DNA from: Isoetes taiwanensis
Lineage: Eukaryota > Streptophyta > Lycopodiopsida > Isoetales > Isoetaceae
Length of the DNA: 64,000 nucleotides
Direction of reading: 5' to 3'
NCBI GenBank assembly: GCA_021234155.1
Contig: JAJEKV010000032.1
Span: forward strand, 1,075,617 to 1,139,616
The notes below the pieces were generated by a model. It searched no databases, was not told the DNA's origin, and saw only the letters and a program-made list of their open reading frames with translations. Shown here in pieces: positions 1-13,147 of this stretch. The translations under genes and the position numbers were made by a program. Every line of letters begins with the position of its first letter. Within the stretch, counting starts at the first letter, position 1.

Positions 1-384
1 CGTTTTGCAGTTTCTCCTCTTTTTAAACACACATAAGCCCCATTATGGCGCGAACTATTGAACAAAAATTCATGATACGACTCCTCTTTTAGAAGCTGGT
101 AATTTAATTTGTGCATTTGAGGGAAGCATTCTAAAACACCTATCTCATCTTCGCTCAACTCCCTTCTAAAGCCAACAATTATTGAGTTGCTTGCAATTGT
201 AACACATTACATTGCCCTTGATGCATATTTCATGTTTTACATGTTTGTAAAATGGCTATTCCATATCACAAAATCATCCAATGGTGCAATGCTAGATATG
301 AAAATCAACCGAGAATGATGTAATTTTCTCTGTATATAAACAATTTCTACATATGGATGTTTCATGTTTTCCTCAGCCATTTAA

Positions 385-606
385 TTATTTAGATATACAT
401 ATGTTTCTTGCAAAATGAAATACATCTGCAACATACATTTTGGCACCAGTTGGAGCAAATTCAAATCCATCTTCAACATAAACTTCTCCATAGACCTACC
501 ACCATCTGGAGATACTATTATAAGCGGTCATGGCTTGTGGCAGATGACCGCTTGTTTTGGTTTTGCCAAAAGACCTCTTGCCAAGAATACTGGATTTTGG
601 AGCCAA
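385..606 (-). pseudogene. Unrecognised coding remnant
   Basis: Read on the minus strand, one frame gives two protein-like stretches separated by a single TAG. The first contains ILGKRSFGKTKTSGHLPQAM and the second contains EVYVEDGFEFAPTGAKMYV. Residue composition looks genuinely coding, but I do not recognise the family. The TAG between them may be a nonsense mutation, or it may lie in a short intron that I cannot define. The frame ends at a TAA at 385-387. No further exon was found up to 2.5 kb. This is a weak call. Confidence 0.25.
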
Positions 607-2504
607 TAAACCATGTGCGAGTAATCACTCCAGTTTATATGGCTTTATATCTATCTACATTGTTACTTACAATGGTAGAGCTCATTCGTTTACTATTGTG
701 GGACACAGTTTGTAAATTTGCAACCAAGAAGACATTGCTTACATATACATTTGCATGCAAAAGTATTAATGAATTTTAATCATATGTTGCAATCTTCTGT
801 TCATTAAAAGATCCTGTAACTTGTGAGGAGACATTTTCATTAATGCCATCAACTTCCTTTTTTTCCCCCTTAATGTAACTTTTAATTAGTACATAGGCAT
901 TGCAAAGCACTTTGTCTACATAAATTAATGCCATCTACATATGAAAGAGGTCCAGCTTGAGAAAGAAATCATCACTGCTTATATGTAGTCTATAAATGGA
1001 TAAATCGGAGAAGGAGGTCCAGTTTGAGAACGAAATAATCATTGACCTATGTGGTCTATAAATGGATGAATAAGAGTTCAATTCTGGGTGCATGATTGTT
1101 AAAGCAACATTTTTTCTCTGCCAATTTGAGGACTTATACGTCCTCAAAATATCCATTGAAGAGAATTCACTACCACCTACCAAAATTTCCTTGCTCAACT
1201 TTCCCCCCTTCATTACCACCTATGAAAATTTGGTGGTACACCCGTATTTTGTCTCGACCATATACCTAACGAAACCTTTAAAAAAGACCCCCACCAAGTC
1301 ACTGTGTTGTTCAATATGGGTTTTTGAAGGTGCAATCCCATCTGGCAGTTATTCGCTCCTAATTCCCTTCAATTGTTCTTCTCGGTATTTAAGCTGCAAA
1401 AATTCATATGAATCATCATGAAATGTATCAATCCGGCCTTTCTTAAGACTATAAAAAAGCAGAGTATTAGAACATTTGGATTTAATTGTGTACTGCTATG
1501 CACGCCAGATGCATATGCTGCATCCGAAGGGGGCATTTAAAAGGCAAGAGTTTAGGCAGTGATGGAAGCAGGGGCACTAGGAGACTAGAACACCAACATC
1601 ACAGAGAGTTTCTGTCTGGCAGTCCAGAAGAGTTCCTGCCCCTGCTAACAGTTTCTTCCCGATTCCTCAAGCATTTGGAAGTGTTCTGGAGCATTCTGCA
1701 CTGCCAATTCTGCAATGGGCTTCCACTATTGATAGTGAGAGATAGCTTGGCTTCTATGTAAAGCTTTTTTTTTTTATTCCCTTGCTACCTGGAAAAGAAA
1801 AATTATAGAAGTATACCGCACAACATGCACTTACTTATCGTCATCATTCGAAGAGGGAATAAGAGAATAGAATCTATCGAATGTAAATTACATCTGAGAG
1901 ATATAGGAATCGAAAATAAGAAAAAGGCAACATTTTTATCCTAAGGAGCGATTATCTTATTGTTAAAGGGCCACCAATCTTCTGTGAGAAAGCAAGGAAA
2001 CATCCACAGCGAACATCAGCGGACTGTGTTGGTGACGTCGTGGGATAAAAGGAACATTTGCGACTAAAGGACAACATCCCGGACAAAGGCAAATACCTGC
2101 TACAGCTTTGGTAACATTTGTTTCAACTCATGCGACCCAACTTTTGAGATTCGGCAACTGCTCCTGAAACTATTTTCTTTATCAATCCTTAACCGACAGG
2201 ATTTGTGATCCAGTTCATCTCCACCGTTGGTCCCAACCATGTGACAGGCCGGAAACAACTCCGGATCAATTCGAATACGGATTTGCTTCGATTCCAACCG
2301 TGGATCTTTGACAATCTTGGTGTGGATGTGATAATCCTCCCTTTGTGGGTGCCGATAATCCTGCTCTGGTGTGATAATCTTATTGTGGGTGGAGGTGTGG
2401 GTGGGATAATCTAGCTCTGGTGAGTGAGAGTTGGTGGTCCTGCTCAGTAAAGGGGTTAACCACCCCTGCTCTGCTGTTACAGCCCGTAAATGGGATCCCC
2501 CCTG
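607..2504. other. Gene-free stretch
   Basis: I see no protein family, RNA gene or repeat boundary here. The open frames are short, on both strands, and have no recognisable motifs. The DNA is AT-rich with ordinary plant intergenic texture. Confidence 0.4.
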
Positions 2505-3553
2505 TTATTTTGCTACATATTCTAAACGAGGTGCACCCTGGACTACTACGATTAAATTCGGATTAATTCGATCCTACGACCCAGATTGTATGTTGGGGCC
2601 TATGGGCACCTCTCATTTCGCTTATAGTCATTTATAATTGGAGCCGCCTATGATTTTGAAATATGAAATACGATTTTGTCTAAGGTTTTGAGGGAATATC
2701 AAACCTCTATACGGCTTTGCCTAAGATTTTAGAATATGAAATAGGGGGGCTTGAACCTCTACCAAAATAACTCAATAACCTAATAAGACTACTTTAACCA
2801 ATATACCTAGTGAGCAAATATGATTATTTTTTATCTTGAATCTGTATTTTTTTTATAATAACCCATTCAATTGTTTTAGGGATATGTGGTCTATAGTTTC
2901 AGGAAATGTTATTTTTACATCGATATTAAATCCCCCTGGAAACCCCTGTTATTTTGCTACATATTCTAAACGAGGTCTCCGTGGACGTTAAAATATACTT
3001 ACTTCCTTCCTTCCTTCCTTCCTTCCTTCTAAACGAGGTGCACCCTGGACTACCACAATCGTCGGATTCGTCGATCCTACGACCCAGATTGTATGTTGGG
3101 GCCTGTGGGCACCTCTCGTTTCGCTTATAGTCATTTATAATTGGAGCCGCTTATGATTTTGAAATATGAAATACGATTTCGCCTAAGGTTTTGAGGGAAT
3201 ATCAAACCTCTATACGACTTTGCCTAAGATTTTAGAATATGAAATACGGGGGCTTGAACCTCTACCAAAATAACTCAATAACCTACTAAGACTACTTTAA
3301 CCAATATACCGAGTGAGCAAAAGTGATTGTTTTTTATCTTGAATCTATGTTTTTTTTATAACAACCCATTCAATTGTTTTAGGGATATATGGTCTATAGT
3401 TTGAGGAATTGTTATTTTTACATCGATATTAATTCCTCCTGGAACCCCCTGTATTCAATTGTTTTAGGGATATATGGTCTACAGTTTCAGGAATTGTTAT
3501 TTTTACATCGATATTAAATCCCCCTGGAACCCCCTGTTATTTTGCTACATATT
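2505..3553. repeat. Direct duplication of a ~450-bp unit with CTTC microsatellite
   Basis: Two diverged direct copies of the same unit lie at about 2509-2976 and 3027-3553. Each starts near TTCTAAACGAGGTGCACCCT and contains TATGTTGGGGCCT, a CTTGAACCTCTACCAAAATA block and TTCAATTGTTTTAGGGATAT. The second copy has an extra internal duplication of its last ~90 bp. A (CTTC)7 run at 3002-3029 lies between the copies. On the minus strand the unit reads GGTTCAAGCCCC, which resembles a tRNA-type B box, so a SINE-related origin is possible but unproven. Confidence 0.7.
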
Positions 3554-5091
3554 GAGATTACAATATGTTATGGCCATAACATGAAAGATATTGCCACATG
3601 TACGCTTGCCTCACATTCTCCCCTGCTTCTCTGGCCTTGCTTCTCCGCCGCCCCCTGCTTCTCCGGCAAACTATAGCCAGACAGATTTGTGGAGCTTCTA
3701 CAGGGCTTGTTCTACAGAGCTTCTACAGGGCTTCTTAATCTGCGAGTCTACCTTCCTTCTACAGATCTTCTACAGGGCTTCTAAATCGACGATTTTCTGT
3801 AGTTATATCTTATGCAGGTCTACCTTGCGCTGAGCAATAGCCTCAGTTCTGATTTGCCTTTTCTGAACGATGAGCAGTAGCCTTGGGCTTTGCTTTTACT
3901 CCCCAAATACACCTATCATTTTGGCTATGAAACGATATTCAAGAAACGGAAATCATACTCTATGTCTACTATTTCGTGAAGAAATGTTAGAAGAAAGCAC
4001 CCCAATGTACATCATTTCTTAGATTGCTGGGACCCTTGGATTTATAGAACAAGCGCTCCAACAGCTTAAACAACTAACAAAGGGATTTTCTTTCTTCCCA
4101 AATGCCTTGGCCCAGAACATTAGAGCTAGATAACGTCGTCTGATGAGGCGTTATGTCCCAGGAAAAATGGACGAGGTGGCCCTGTGGCCAGGAAACGCCT
4201 TGGCCAGAGGACGTTATCTAGCCCTTAAGCTTCCTTTCAACTTTTTGTTCTGATAAATCTTATCATATAAATTGTGTTATGGATTGTTCTGTTTGGAGAA
4301 ACCTTCAATCTTTTGTGAATTTCCAAAATCCTAACCTTAACCAATTTCTTTGAATTTGTGAAACTGCTAGAGAACGTCCTCTAGTGCTAAATTGATTTTC
4401 CTTTTGATCTTTCTTCTTCCAACATACAGAAGCTCTCTTGCTCGAACATCCCAGTTGGGTGGCGAGCTTAGTCTTAAGGGCTGGATTCTATATTCTGAAT
4501 TGTCTTTTATTGTTTGTGTTCCAATCTTGAGATTATTCCATTGTCAATAAATCCTTAGATCCTTATCAAATATCTCAACCATCTGAGAGGAATATTCATT
4601 GTATATTCTATTTCCTCCCCCTCCCCTAAGGTTTGCCCTTCGAGCAACCCAAAAAGGATGTATTTACACGCTCTCATATGGTATGTCCATGAAAGGTTGA
4701 TATAAACAAATGTAATTAATTATATTTAAGGAATGTAAAGGACGTATTTACACGCTCTCATATGTTACGTCCATGAAAGGTTGATATAAACAAATGTAAT
4801 TAACTACATGTTCCTGAGGTTAAATTTTGTAGAGTAAATGTATCTATGCCACATAAAAAAAGTCTTCATGTATTGGCATTGAGTTGTAGTTAATAGTACT
4901 TGTGTTTCTTCGTGTATTGGCATTGAGTTGTAGTTAATAGTACTTGTGTTAGGTGGTCGTACTTTTGTTGGGTGGTGGTAAAGAGAAATGTTTGCAGTGG
5001 CCAAGGCTTTAATAAATTTCTTGTGAATCGTAAATAAACATAATCACATTTATCACATGAGTAAACCGTCCTTTTCACGAAAGAAGATAAG
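3554..5091. other. Intergenic DNA with three small repeats
   Basis: I see no gene between the tandem repeat and the stop codon of the FGGY gene. The stretch holds a short foldback (4119-4228), an 84-bp-period direct repeat sharing TATTTACACGCTCTCATATG at 4661 and 4745, and a 44-bp-period direct repeat sharing TATTGGCATTGAGTTGTAGT at 4871 and 4915. Confidence 0.5.
4119..4228. repeat. Short foldback, MITE-like
   Basis: GCTAGATAACGTC at 4125-4137 is the exact reverse complement of GACGTTATCTAGC at 4210-4222, and similarity extends outward and inward for about 30 bases per arm. The whole is about 110 bp. The size and arm structure suit a miniature inverted-repeat element, but I found no convincing target duplication. 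Confidence 0.4.
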
Positions 5092-8000
5092 TCAAGCTAA
5101 TGCAGTTGTCATAATTTCTCGGTATCGGCACTGTTGTTCATAAAGTGAACGAAATATTTGATATTTTGCATCATGGTACTGCTTGACGCGCTGGTCTTTG
5201 TTAGGCTCAATGACCTGCAAAATGCATTTGCCAAAATTAAAAAACTTTTCAACAAATGGCATCATATGTTTAACATACCAATCCGGGAGCGTTCATTCCA
5301 GCCATGGCTTCACGTACAGTTGCAAATGTTCCAGATGCAACTGCACCAAGAACAGCAGCTCCTAGAAGAACTGACTCGTTCTCCTTGGGCAAGATGACTG
5401 GACAATCTGATATTGCACGGAATGATCTTCAGATTGTAATTTTTATGCTGCAAGTCTACATGAACCTACCAACAATATCTGCATGTTCTTGCAAGTAAAC
5501 TTTGTTCTTTGAAAGGCCACCACATGCTAACATTACGTCAATCTGCTCAAAAGCTCTACAAAAGCGTCAGTATGCATCCAAAACGAAATCCAAGGGCCTT
5601 CACCATGTAAAATTTGTGAAGGCACTGAATACAAACAAAGCATAAACTCCATGCATCATAAAAGAGTATTACATAGCAGAGGTACAAAACAACATTGTGA
5701 ACCACATTGTGACTTCCAGCATCAGTCCTGCCTGCTCAATTTTTAACTACCTATCTGACATAGGAACCCAACAATCTGAACATGTGGCAAACTGATAATT
5801 AACAAATCCCACCCCATCACTTGCAAGGACAAATCGAGATGGTAAGCAAAGACCTTCAATCCATGAGCATTGTAGTGCTCCACAATGTGGCGTGTCCCAT
5901 ATGCTATACCTTGAACAACTGCAAGGTAAAGAAGAGCAAGGCTCACTTCACTAGTGTCTAGATCCAGACCACTGATCATACCCTTCGCCTGTGGATCTGC
6001 AATTGGTGACCTGAAGGATAGAACAAACGTGATGCATGCTGGCATGTTCAATTGCAGCTCTTTACACATGAATGTCGGGTGATTTACCTGTTGCCGTGGA
6101 AATCAGGCAAAACATGCAAATGTTTTGTTAAAGCACAACGAAAAGGGATCCTTGAATCATCAGCCAGTTCTTCTAATATGTTATTCAGCATTTCATATAT
6201 TGATATTTCTGACAATATGCACCATAATAATTTCGTTACCAAAACAATCACAAAGAAGGGGTTGACTAAATAACAGGTAGCATTCTACTAATGATAGCGT
6301 CAAGAAATGTTGTGTATTATACTGGAAAACTTCATACTTTCTGTGTAATTTTTCTTCTGCACAACTTTGGCTGGCTGGTTTCTTTTGACATCAATGTCAC
6401 AGAGGTCCAAATGCCATGATCTTATCCCCCCAAACTAGCATCTTAAGTTATCTAACCCATCACATCCTGAGTACATGGATGTCACCAACTATGCAAACTA
6501 TCCTAATCTATATGTCAGATGTACGAAACCTCTATGACATGATTTTGATCACAATAGTTTTTCACATTCTGATAGATAAACATACTCTTTGCAGCTGCTC
6601 GATTTGCTAAAACTGGAGCTGCTGCATGACTCTCAATTATGTGGTCTATTAATGCACCAGTTGCACTCTGCCCACCTTCAATAAGCCAGAACCCAGGAAC
6701 CATAGCTGCAAAATGCCACCAATAGAATTAAGAAAAAGGGTAGCTAATGCTGACTGAAATGCTATAATGCTTCTTCATATGGTCACACTAAATTAAAGTG
6801 AAACTACTTCCAAGTACCTGACCAATATGGGCCCCATACACCTGGGATGAAAAGCTTGTTAGATGATATAGCCATATGACAGGTGGATGTTCCACAAACC
6901 AACACCATTCTGTGGCAGAGTGCTTCATCTGCAGCAAAACCTAGAATAAATATATGCCAGGAGATAACAAAATGCAACAGAATAGACCACAAATAACTAT
7001 ACTCACCAACACTTTCTAGGTTAGGAGTTGTATTGCCATTTACCATGTCCAATGGCTTATAAATGCCCTCCATTACACCAACACCACCAGCATGGGCATC
7101 TATCAATGAAGTTGCTACAGGCGTCCCTTCATTTAATCCAAGCTCCTACAGGTCAATATGCTAAAGACGTGAGTCCTAACTTATGTTGATTTCTTGATCC
7201 TTCGGCGCCAGCTATATCACTAGTGCAACAGATGAAAGAAAGAGACCTTGATATTAAAGCTGGCTGTAAGAGACCACATCAAGGCTATTGTTAGAACCAC
7301 ACATAATGTTTGAACAAAATTATTCGACTCGGCTTTTTAAAGTTCATGAGGCTCGTAGTTATATTCGCAAAGTGAGCACTCAGAGGGATTCCATAAATTT
7401 ACATTAGCTTGATATCGCTTTTCAGAATACAAGGCAATGTGATCATTGAATAGAAATGTAAATGTTCCATAGAAGTTCTTCCCAGCTTTGGCATCTGTCA
7501 GCAATCTTCAGATGAAATGCTTACCTTTGCAGCTGTTTGAGTAAGTCCAGTACCCAGTGGATGACCAGGGAAGGCAACATGTCTTCCTGAAATTTACCCA
7601 TATTCCAAATCAGTTTTACCTTCTTTCAGAAACATGCATTTCATAAAAGTCATAGAAACACATCAAGAAAAGAGACATTTTCTGCTTTGCCATGCTTCCT
7701 TCCATCCAATGGTTCCAAGCTGCCCATAGTCAAATATTAATAGACTGAAGAACGCCCACAATATGTGGGAGCAGTACAGATACAAAAGACTACAAAATTC
7801 TTAATGTAAATTTGAACCAAATACACAGATTAATTCCTTCCTCTCCCTGGCTATGATCTGTTATAAAATAGGGAAAATGCCTCTCCGCTTTGACAAGGAT
7901 AACCTGACTGAGTTATCTCTGTGAAAGAACTAACAGAGAAGCATATGACTGGTGAAAGAAATATACGAAGGAAGAGAAATGAAGAAATTATACAAAGACC

Positions 8001-11000
8001 TCTAAGGTTATGAGACCACATATCATAAGAAGGGAGCTTAATATTACCAAAAAATATGGATCCAGGATGTAAAGATGTTGAGCCAGCTTGTGATGGAACA
8101 TTATACAGGACTTTGGGGGGTGGTTTACTATATTCGTCTGCCAGCAAATCTAAGAAAGTGCATTGGATAGGAAAGCGGTGCTTTCTTACTTGAGAAGATC
8201 AATGAATGAGGAAGCTTTCTATAGCGGATTCTAAAACCTGCATCTAAAATGATGTCATGGAGGATGCTCACCAAGGAAGAAGCAAATTTGTCGATCCTAA
8301 AGGGAGCCACACATTTGTGACTTCAAGAGAATAAAAAGATTAGCAAAACAAAAAGCACAATGATAGGAAATAAAAGATGCCAAGTAGATATGATGGCAAA
8401 TCAACAACTTTATATCTCAAATAGACATTTAGATTACATTAAATATCTAGGGGGCTCTTGCCATCCCCTTGCAGATTCAAAGCTGTAGTTCTTATAAACC
8501 CTATCAATCTTCAGTATTAGCTGATAAAACAATCCTTCTTTCTTTCGTTCTTCCATCTTTTGTTCTATTGTTCTTTCTTTCACCTCTGCTTCTCCAGCAG
8601 TGTGTTGTTGATCTAATTACAAAGCAAGCAGACGAAAAATTGATCAGCTATTAGGTTTTAAGAAGCTGCTACGTTTGTGAATTGAGAGGCCTCGGAATCA
8701 CTTAGAGAGACGTTTCCATTGGAGGCATTTGAAAACTCCCAACCCTTGTCAGAAGATTAGTTGGAGCCTTGGATTGGCTTTCCCTAGCAGATTAGACATT
8801 GTTTATTAGCAGCTGGAGCTGAAATGATGGATAAAAAAGATCTTGCATATCTTTGTCTCTACCTTCCAACTGCTTGTCACAAAGTCTACAATCGGTTTAC
8901 TTGAGATTTCAATATACTATCCTCGAATCAAACATTTTGATGCCACTCAAGCAAAGGTCAGGAAACTTATTGGGCTTGCACTACTGCTCATTCATGACAC
9001 GCTTACGGATATGTCCACATAATCATCAGCATGATGAAGTTTGAGCACCATTTCGATATCATCAGACAATGTAAGGAAGAAAAGGAATATGGCCAGTTAT
9101 CCTGTATTTCCTGCTTTCCACTGGCTTAAGGTGATAATCAGATGTAAGCTTAAAGCACCATAATTAAGGTTAAAGAATTAAACTGATGTCATCATAATGA
9201 TAAAGTTTTAGATATACAAGCGCGGGCCTTTCACGTTTCAGACACTTTTGTACAGAGTACTTATCTTGGGTGTCCATTTTTCACATTTTGTTTTTCTAGA
9301 GAAAGGTGCTTTGTTCGTTTGTTCAATTTTTATACCATGCAAAGTGTGGCATTTTGTGCTCGATAGAGACTGCAAGAAGGGACAAAAAGCTTTTGTGACG
9401 AACAATAAGACAGGCAATATCAAACCCACAGATTTTCATAAATGATTCCTCAGCAATTAAAATATGGGCAAAATCACATAATGCTTCCATAAGTCTTTAA
9501 ATACAAGTCCTGGAAACAAGAACTGAAAAAAAAAGATTCACTTCAGGCATATCAAATATACTAAAAGTATCCAAGTATTAAGTATGAATAGCAATGCCCA
9601 TACCAATTTTAGTGTATTGTCCTTCAACAAGGTCACCAAGCCCAATTTCTTGCCAGAAAATCTCATCCCAACCACAAGCTTTCATTGACATAGAATTGTT
9701 TATTTCTTGTTGCATGTGTGCATGTCCCAAATATGTCCATTTACAAACCACTGTACATAAACTCCGAGTATCATCTCCTGTGGCCCTATTCACAAGCAAA
9801 CAGAATCCCCAGTTCACGATCTCTCAGAGCTTGATGCTACAATTGTTTGTCTCAAAGCTTTAACCTGTAAGTTAGCCAGTCTGTCAAATCCATCCATCGA
9901 AATGCAACAGCCCATGACTCATGTAAGTTCTCTTTGACCCATAACAGCTGAAATTGATTACTGAATGTCAAACAGAGTTAAATTATAGTAACAAGATATG
10001 GTTTGATACTTGTCATAAAATATCATGTGCTAAAAAAAATCCTCTGTAACTTAATTTGAGTCACAGAAATACAGAAAAGGGAGAAACAAAAACAGAACCA
10101 AGTTGGGAAAAAGGACATAGATTCCTTGAGCTTAAGGATTATCTCATGCCTGGCTTGGGGAGTTGCTCCTGATCTAGGCGTCTCAAAGTCTCAATTTCTT
10201 TTCCTACACACTTTCCAACTTTGTTGGGCAACTTACTAACCCAAATTGGGAAAGCCAATGAAGCTCCCACTTGTTGCTTTAGGACACAAATTTCTATCTT
10301 ATGATATCACTTTCTCAAAACATTATCTGGTTCATTCAATGCGTGGTTAGAAGAGTAAAGCCATCTTCCTAAGTTAACTGATTCTTTCTGTGAATGGTAA
10401 GACTGCATTCTTGGAGACATTGAAAAGTTCAAAATAATACTGCTAGATTTTGCTTAACCTTTATCTAGTTATTAAATCAAGATATAAAGGCCGGGAATAC
10501 AACTGTGGGGAAAATGCATAGATCTTTGTCAGCTGGCTCTCATATGACAAGGCAAATGACTATAGAGATGGATTACAAATTGATTGATGTTAATAAACTA
10601 CGTGTAGGTTAGAACAAGGTAATATTAACCTTCGGAGGTTCCATTTCTGGAGAAAGACCACCACCAGCATACTGTAACACAGGTGATGAGGTCGCATTTA
10701 TGCGCTTCGCTTGCAGCACAGCACGATGATCCATCCAAACTATAACATTGCGACGTGTATCTCCAGTAAGTGATATACTAACAGGCGAGTCATCAGCCCC
10801 TATTGCGACTGCATGATAAGGCAAGATAGATTTCTGATTAATGAAAGATGATTAACCTTTGTAGATCTCAAATTTCCACCACTAAAAATGCAAATAGGTG
10901 CCTATACCAAGGGAACATGTAGCTGCAAAGCCAATTCCAGCAATTTCAGAACCAAGAACTCCAGCCACTTTGCAGGCACCCTTTACTGCTGCGCATACAG

Positions 11001-11768
11001 CATGCCAGATATCTGTGGATGATTGCTAAGCAAACAGGCCTGTTGTCAGGAGAAACAAGTTTTTACATGAATTAAGATCAACACTAAAAATTAGCACTAC
11101 TTAACAGGTTTACTACCTCCACAAAATCACCATCCTTCCATATCTGAAGAGGGCTGCTTGAGATGCCGAGAAGAGCCCCATCTTCACTAAAAATACCTGT
11201 ATATTAAATCCACAATTAGTTAAAGCAGGAGAAAGTTTAGGTTGTGGTCAGGAAGGCACAAGCAAACTGTATAGTCAAAAGTGAAAATGTATGGTGTTAA
11301 GACGTCTTCATATAGAAAGAGATGCTTATGCATGCCAGCTATCATTATTTTCCTGATCTATCATTGTAACAGGAAAGAAAATGCTCTTAGGTTGAAGCTA
11401 ACAGTTGGTAATATTGCAGGTAATAGCTAACTGTAATGGCCAAATGAGTCCTCTTCGATATTTATGCGTACACTCTGAATGTTATAATGAAGTTCGTTTT
11501 ATAAAGAGATCGAACTATAGCGTCTAAGAGAATTATAGTCCATGACAGAGCAAATTGATAAGAAATATTAAAATTTATTTAGCTATGCGAAATATATAAG
11601 CATCCACAGCAAATAGACTTGTATTGCCGCGAACTTATAGTTCTATTGTGTGAAATTTGCTAATTAAATACTGATCGATATGAACAGGTTACCTGCTCTG
11701 GCGCTTCCAGTGCCAACGTCAACTCCTAAGTGCAATCGCCGGGAGCGTAGTACCACTGGAGTCGTCAT
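5092..11768 (-). CDS. FGGY-family carbohydrate kinase (D-ribulokinase-like), 15 exons
   Basis: The product probably phosphorylates a pentulose such as D-ribulose using ATP, in cytosol or plastid. Fifteen exons read in phase with GT-AG borders: 11768-11693, 11196-11117, 11025-10908, 10808-10630, 9947-9865, 9785-9604, 7586-7525, 7145-7007, 6928-6818, 6705-6586, 6208-6088, 6010-5854, 5542-5470, 5406-5279 and 5214-5092. The sum is 1752 nt, or 583 residues plus a TGA stop, which is the usual plant FGGY length. Visible family motifs include [13 protein letters not shown] near the N terminus, [20 protein letters not shown] carrying the catalytic Asp, [41 protein letters not shown] and [14 protein letters not shown]. 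Exon 9 could instead begin at 6940, adding four residues in frame. No break is visible. Intron 6, of about 2 kb, is the longest and holds nothing I recognise. Family assignment is firm; the exact sugar is inferred from plant and human relatives. Confidence 0.95.
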
Positions 11769-11996
11769 TGCGTAAAATGGCCAGAGGTTATCTTTTCCTT
11801 CATTCCCGCGAATTCATTCTGCGTGGAAATATCCGTTGCTGCCCTTTTACTTTTTGGCCCTTAAAATTCCACCAGAGTGGTCTAAGTTAGTGTTGGCAAA
11901 ACTTTCTAAACCCTATTGGAAAATTTCGTAATGTTTCCTCAAAATAGCCCGATATTTTCAGTTCTCAATCCGCAATTATTATACCCTTATACAAAT
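11769..11996 (-). promoter_or_regulatory. Presumed promoter and 5' leader of the FGGY gene
   Basis: Only about 230 bp separate the start codon from a Helitron 3' terminus. I see no clear TATA box. The position makes this the likely proximal promoter, and the upstream insertion would have displaced any more distal elements. Confidence 0.4.
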
Positions 11997-11997
11997 A

Positions 11998-12024
11998 CTA
12001 GTAATGGTGCCCAGCGTTGCTGGG
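11998..12024 (-). mobile_element. Helitron 3' terminus (minus strand)
   Basis: Read on the minus strand, a 6-bp-stem hairpin with an AAC loop (12010-12024) is followed by a short spacer and CTAG (12001-11998), and then T. This is the canonical Helitron 3' end: a hairpin followed by CTRR at an A/T insertion site. The element body should therefore extend to higher coordinates. Its 5' TC end was not located, so its length is unknown. A near-identical end occurs at 56490-56518. Confidence 0.65.
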
Positions 12025-13147
12025 TATAAGTTGGAACCTGTAAATAAAAGGCTAGCAATGCTCCCAACTCGGAAGTTGTCCCTACTTGTCCTCTATCTAA
12101 GAATTTTTCTTGAACTGACTTTTAAGGCTACATGCTTTTTATCTCTCAGACCTAATTGTTATGTAGATATCCTTCCATAAATCCAAGTTCCTTCAATTGA
12201 TGAAATCATGTTTTGATATAGCAAATTGATTATTTACTTGTAAACAACATATTATTTAACAACAAAAGAATTTGCTTACTAAGTTATCAGTTGGAATCTG
12301 TCCAAATTTTATGTTTCTTTGCTAGAGTCATAAACACATCAAGCATAGCCTTAAAAATTGATCCTTATCGTCTTCCAAATTTTATGCTTCTTTGACAAAG
12401 TTATAAATGCACCCTTAAGCTCAAGCATAGCTTTTAAAATTGACCTTATCATAGACGGAGCACAAAAAGTCTACAATGGATTTAAAAGCAAACAATGCGC
12501 ATCAAACTTTTGATATTTTCTAATATTTTACTTCTTTAGTCGTACATTAAAAAAAACTATTGTAGATCAGAGAAGCACCATGTAATTTATGCCATTGTTA
12601 TAGATTTTATGGCCATAGATGTAAAATAAAAGATGTTTTTTATCAATTCTCAATGATGTGGGATGACATATAGATGGGCTAGAAAATTCAAAGATTGCTC
12701 AGTTGGCTCCTTCTTATCAATTCTCGATAATGTGACATGACATATAGGTGGGCTAGAAAATTCAGAGAATGCTAGGTTGGCCTCAATCTATCAATTGTTT
12801 TTTATCAATTCTCGATGATGTGATGATGTGGCATGACACGTAGATGGGCTAGAAAATGCAAAAAATGCTTGGTTGGCTCCTTCTGAGGCAGGGAGTTTCC
12901 ATGCCCACACATCACATGTTGGTTGCTTCATCATTAAAAAAACTCATGACTCATTCTTTACTTTGTACACATATCAAATCTATGCATCCACACATTCCAA
13001 GAAAACTGATACTGCTACTTTGACTGAGATGTTTTACAACCATGGACCATATCTGTATATTTGTGGCTCAAAGATGCCCCCGCTATGATACATAAACTTA
13101 CTTTTCAAAATTAATGATTTGAGCATCAATCAGATAGCCAAATAAAA
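12025..13147. other. Possible non-coding Helitron body with a tandem repeat
   Basis: No Rep/helicase coding is visible. The stretch is AT-rich, includes a threefold repeat at 12641-12887, and otherwise shows nothing. If the 3' end at 11998 is real, part of this is non-autonomous Helitron DNA. Confidence 0.4.
12641..12887. repeat. Three diverged direct repeats of ~75-88 bp
   Basis: Copies start at 12641, 12715 and 12803 with TATCAATTCTC. Each continues through a GATGTGRCATGACA-like block, GATGGGCTAGAAAAT and a TTGGCTCCTTCT tail. Spacing is 74 and 88 bp. Confidence 0.75.

Noticed and set aside
9238-9445. Overlapping ~64-codon frames on both strands inside FGGY intron 6
   Set aside because: No family motif on either strand, and the FGGY exons splice cleanly around it.
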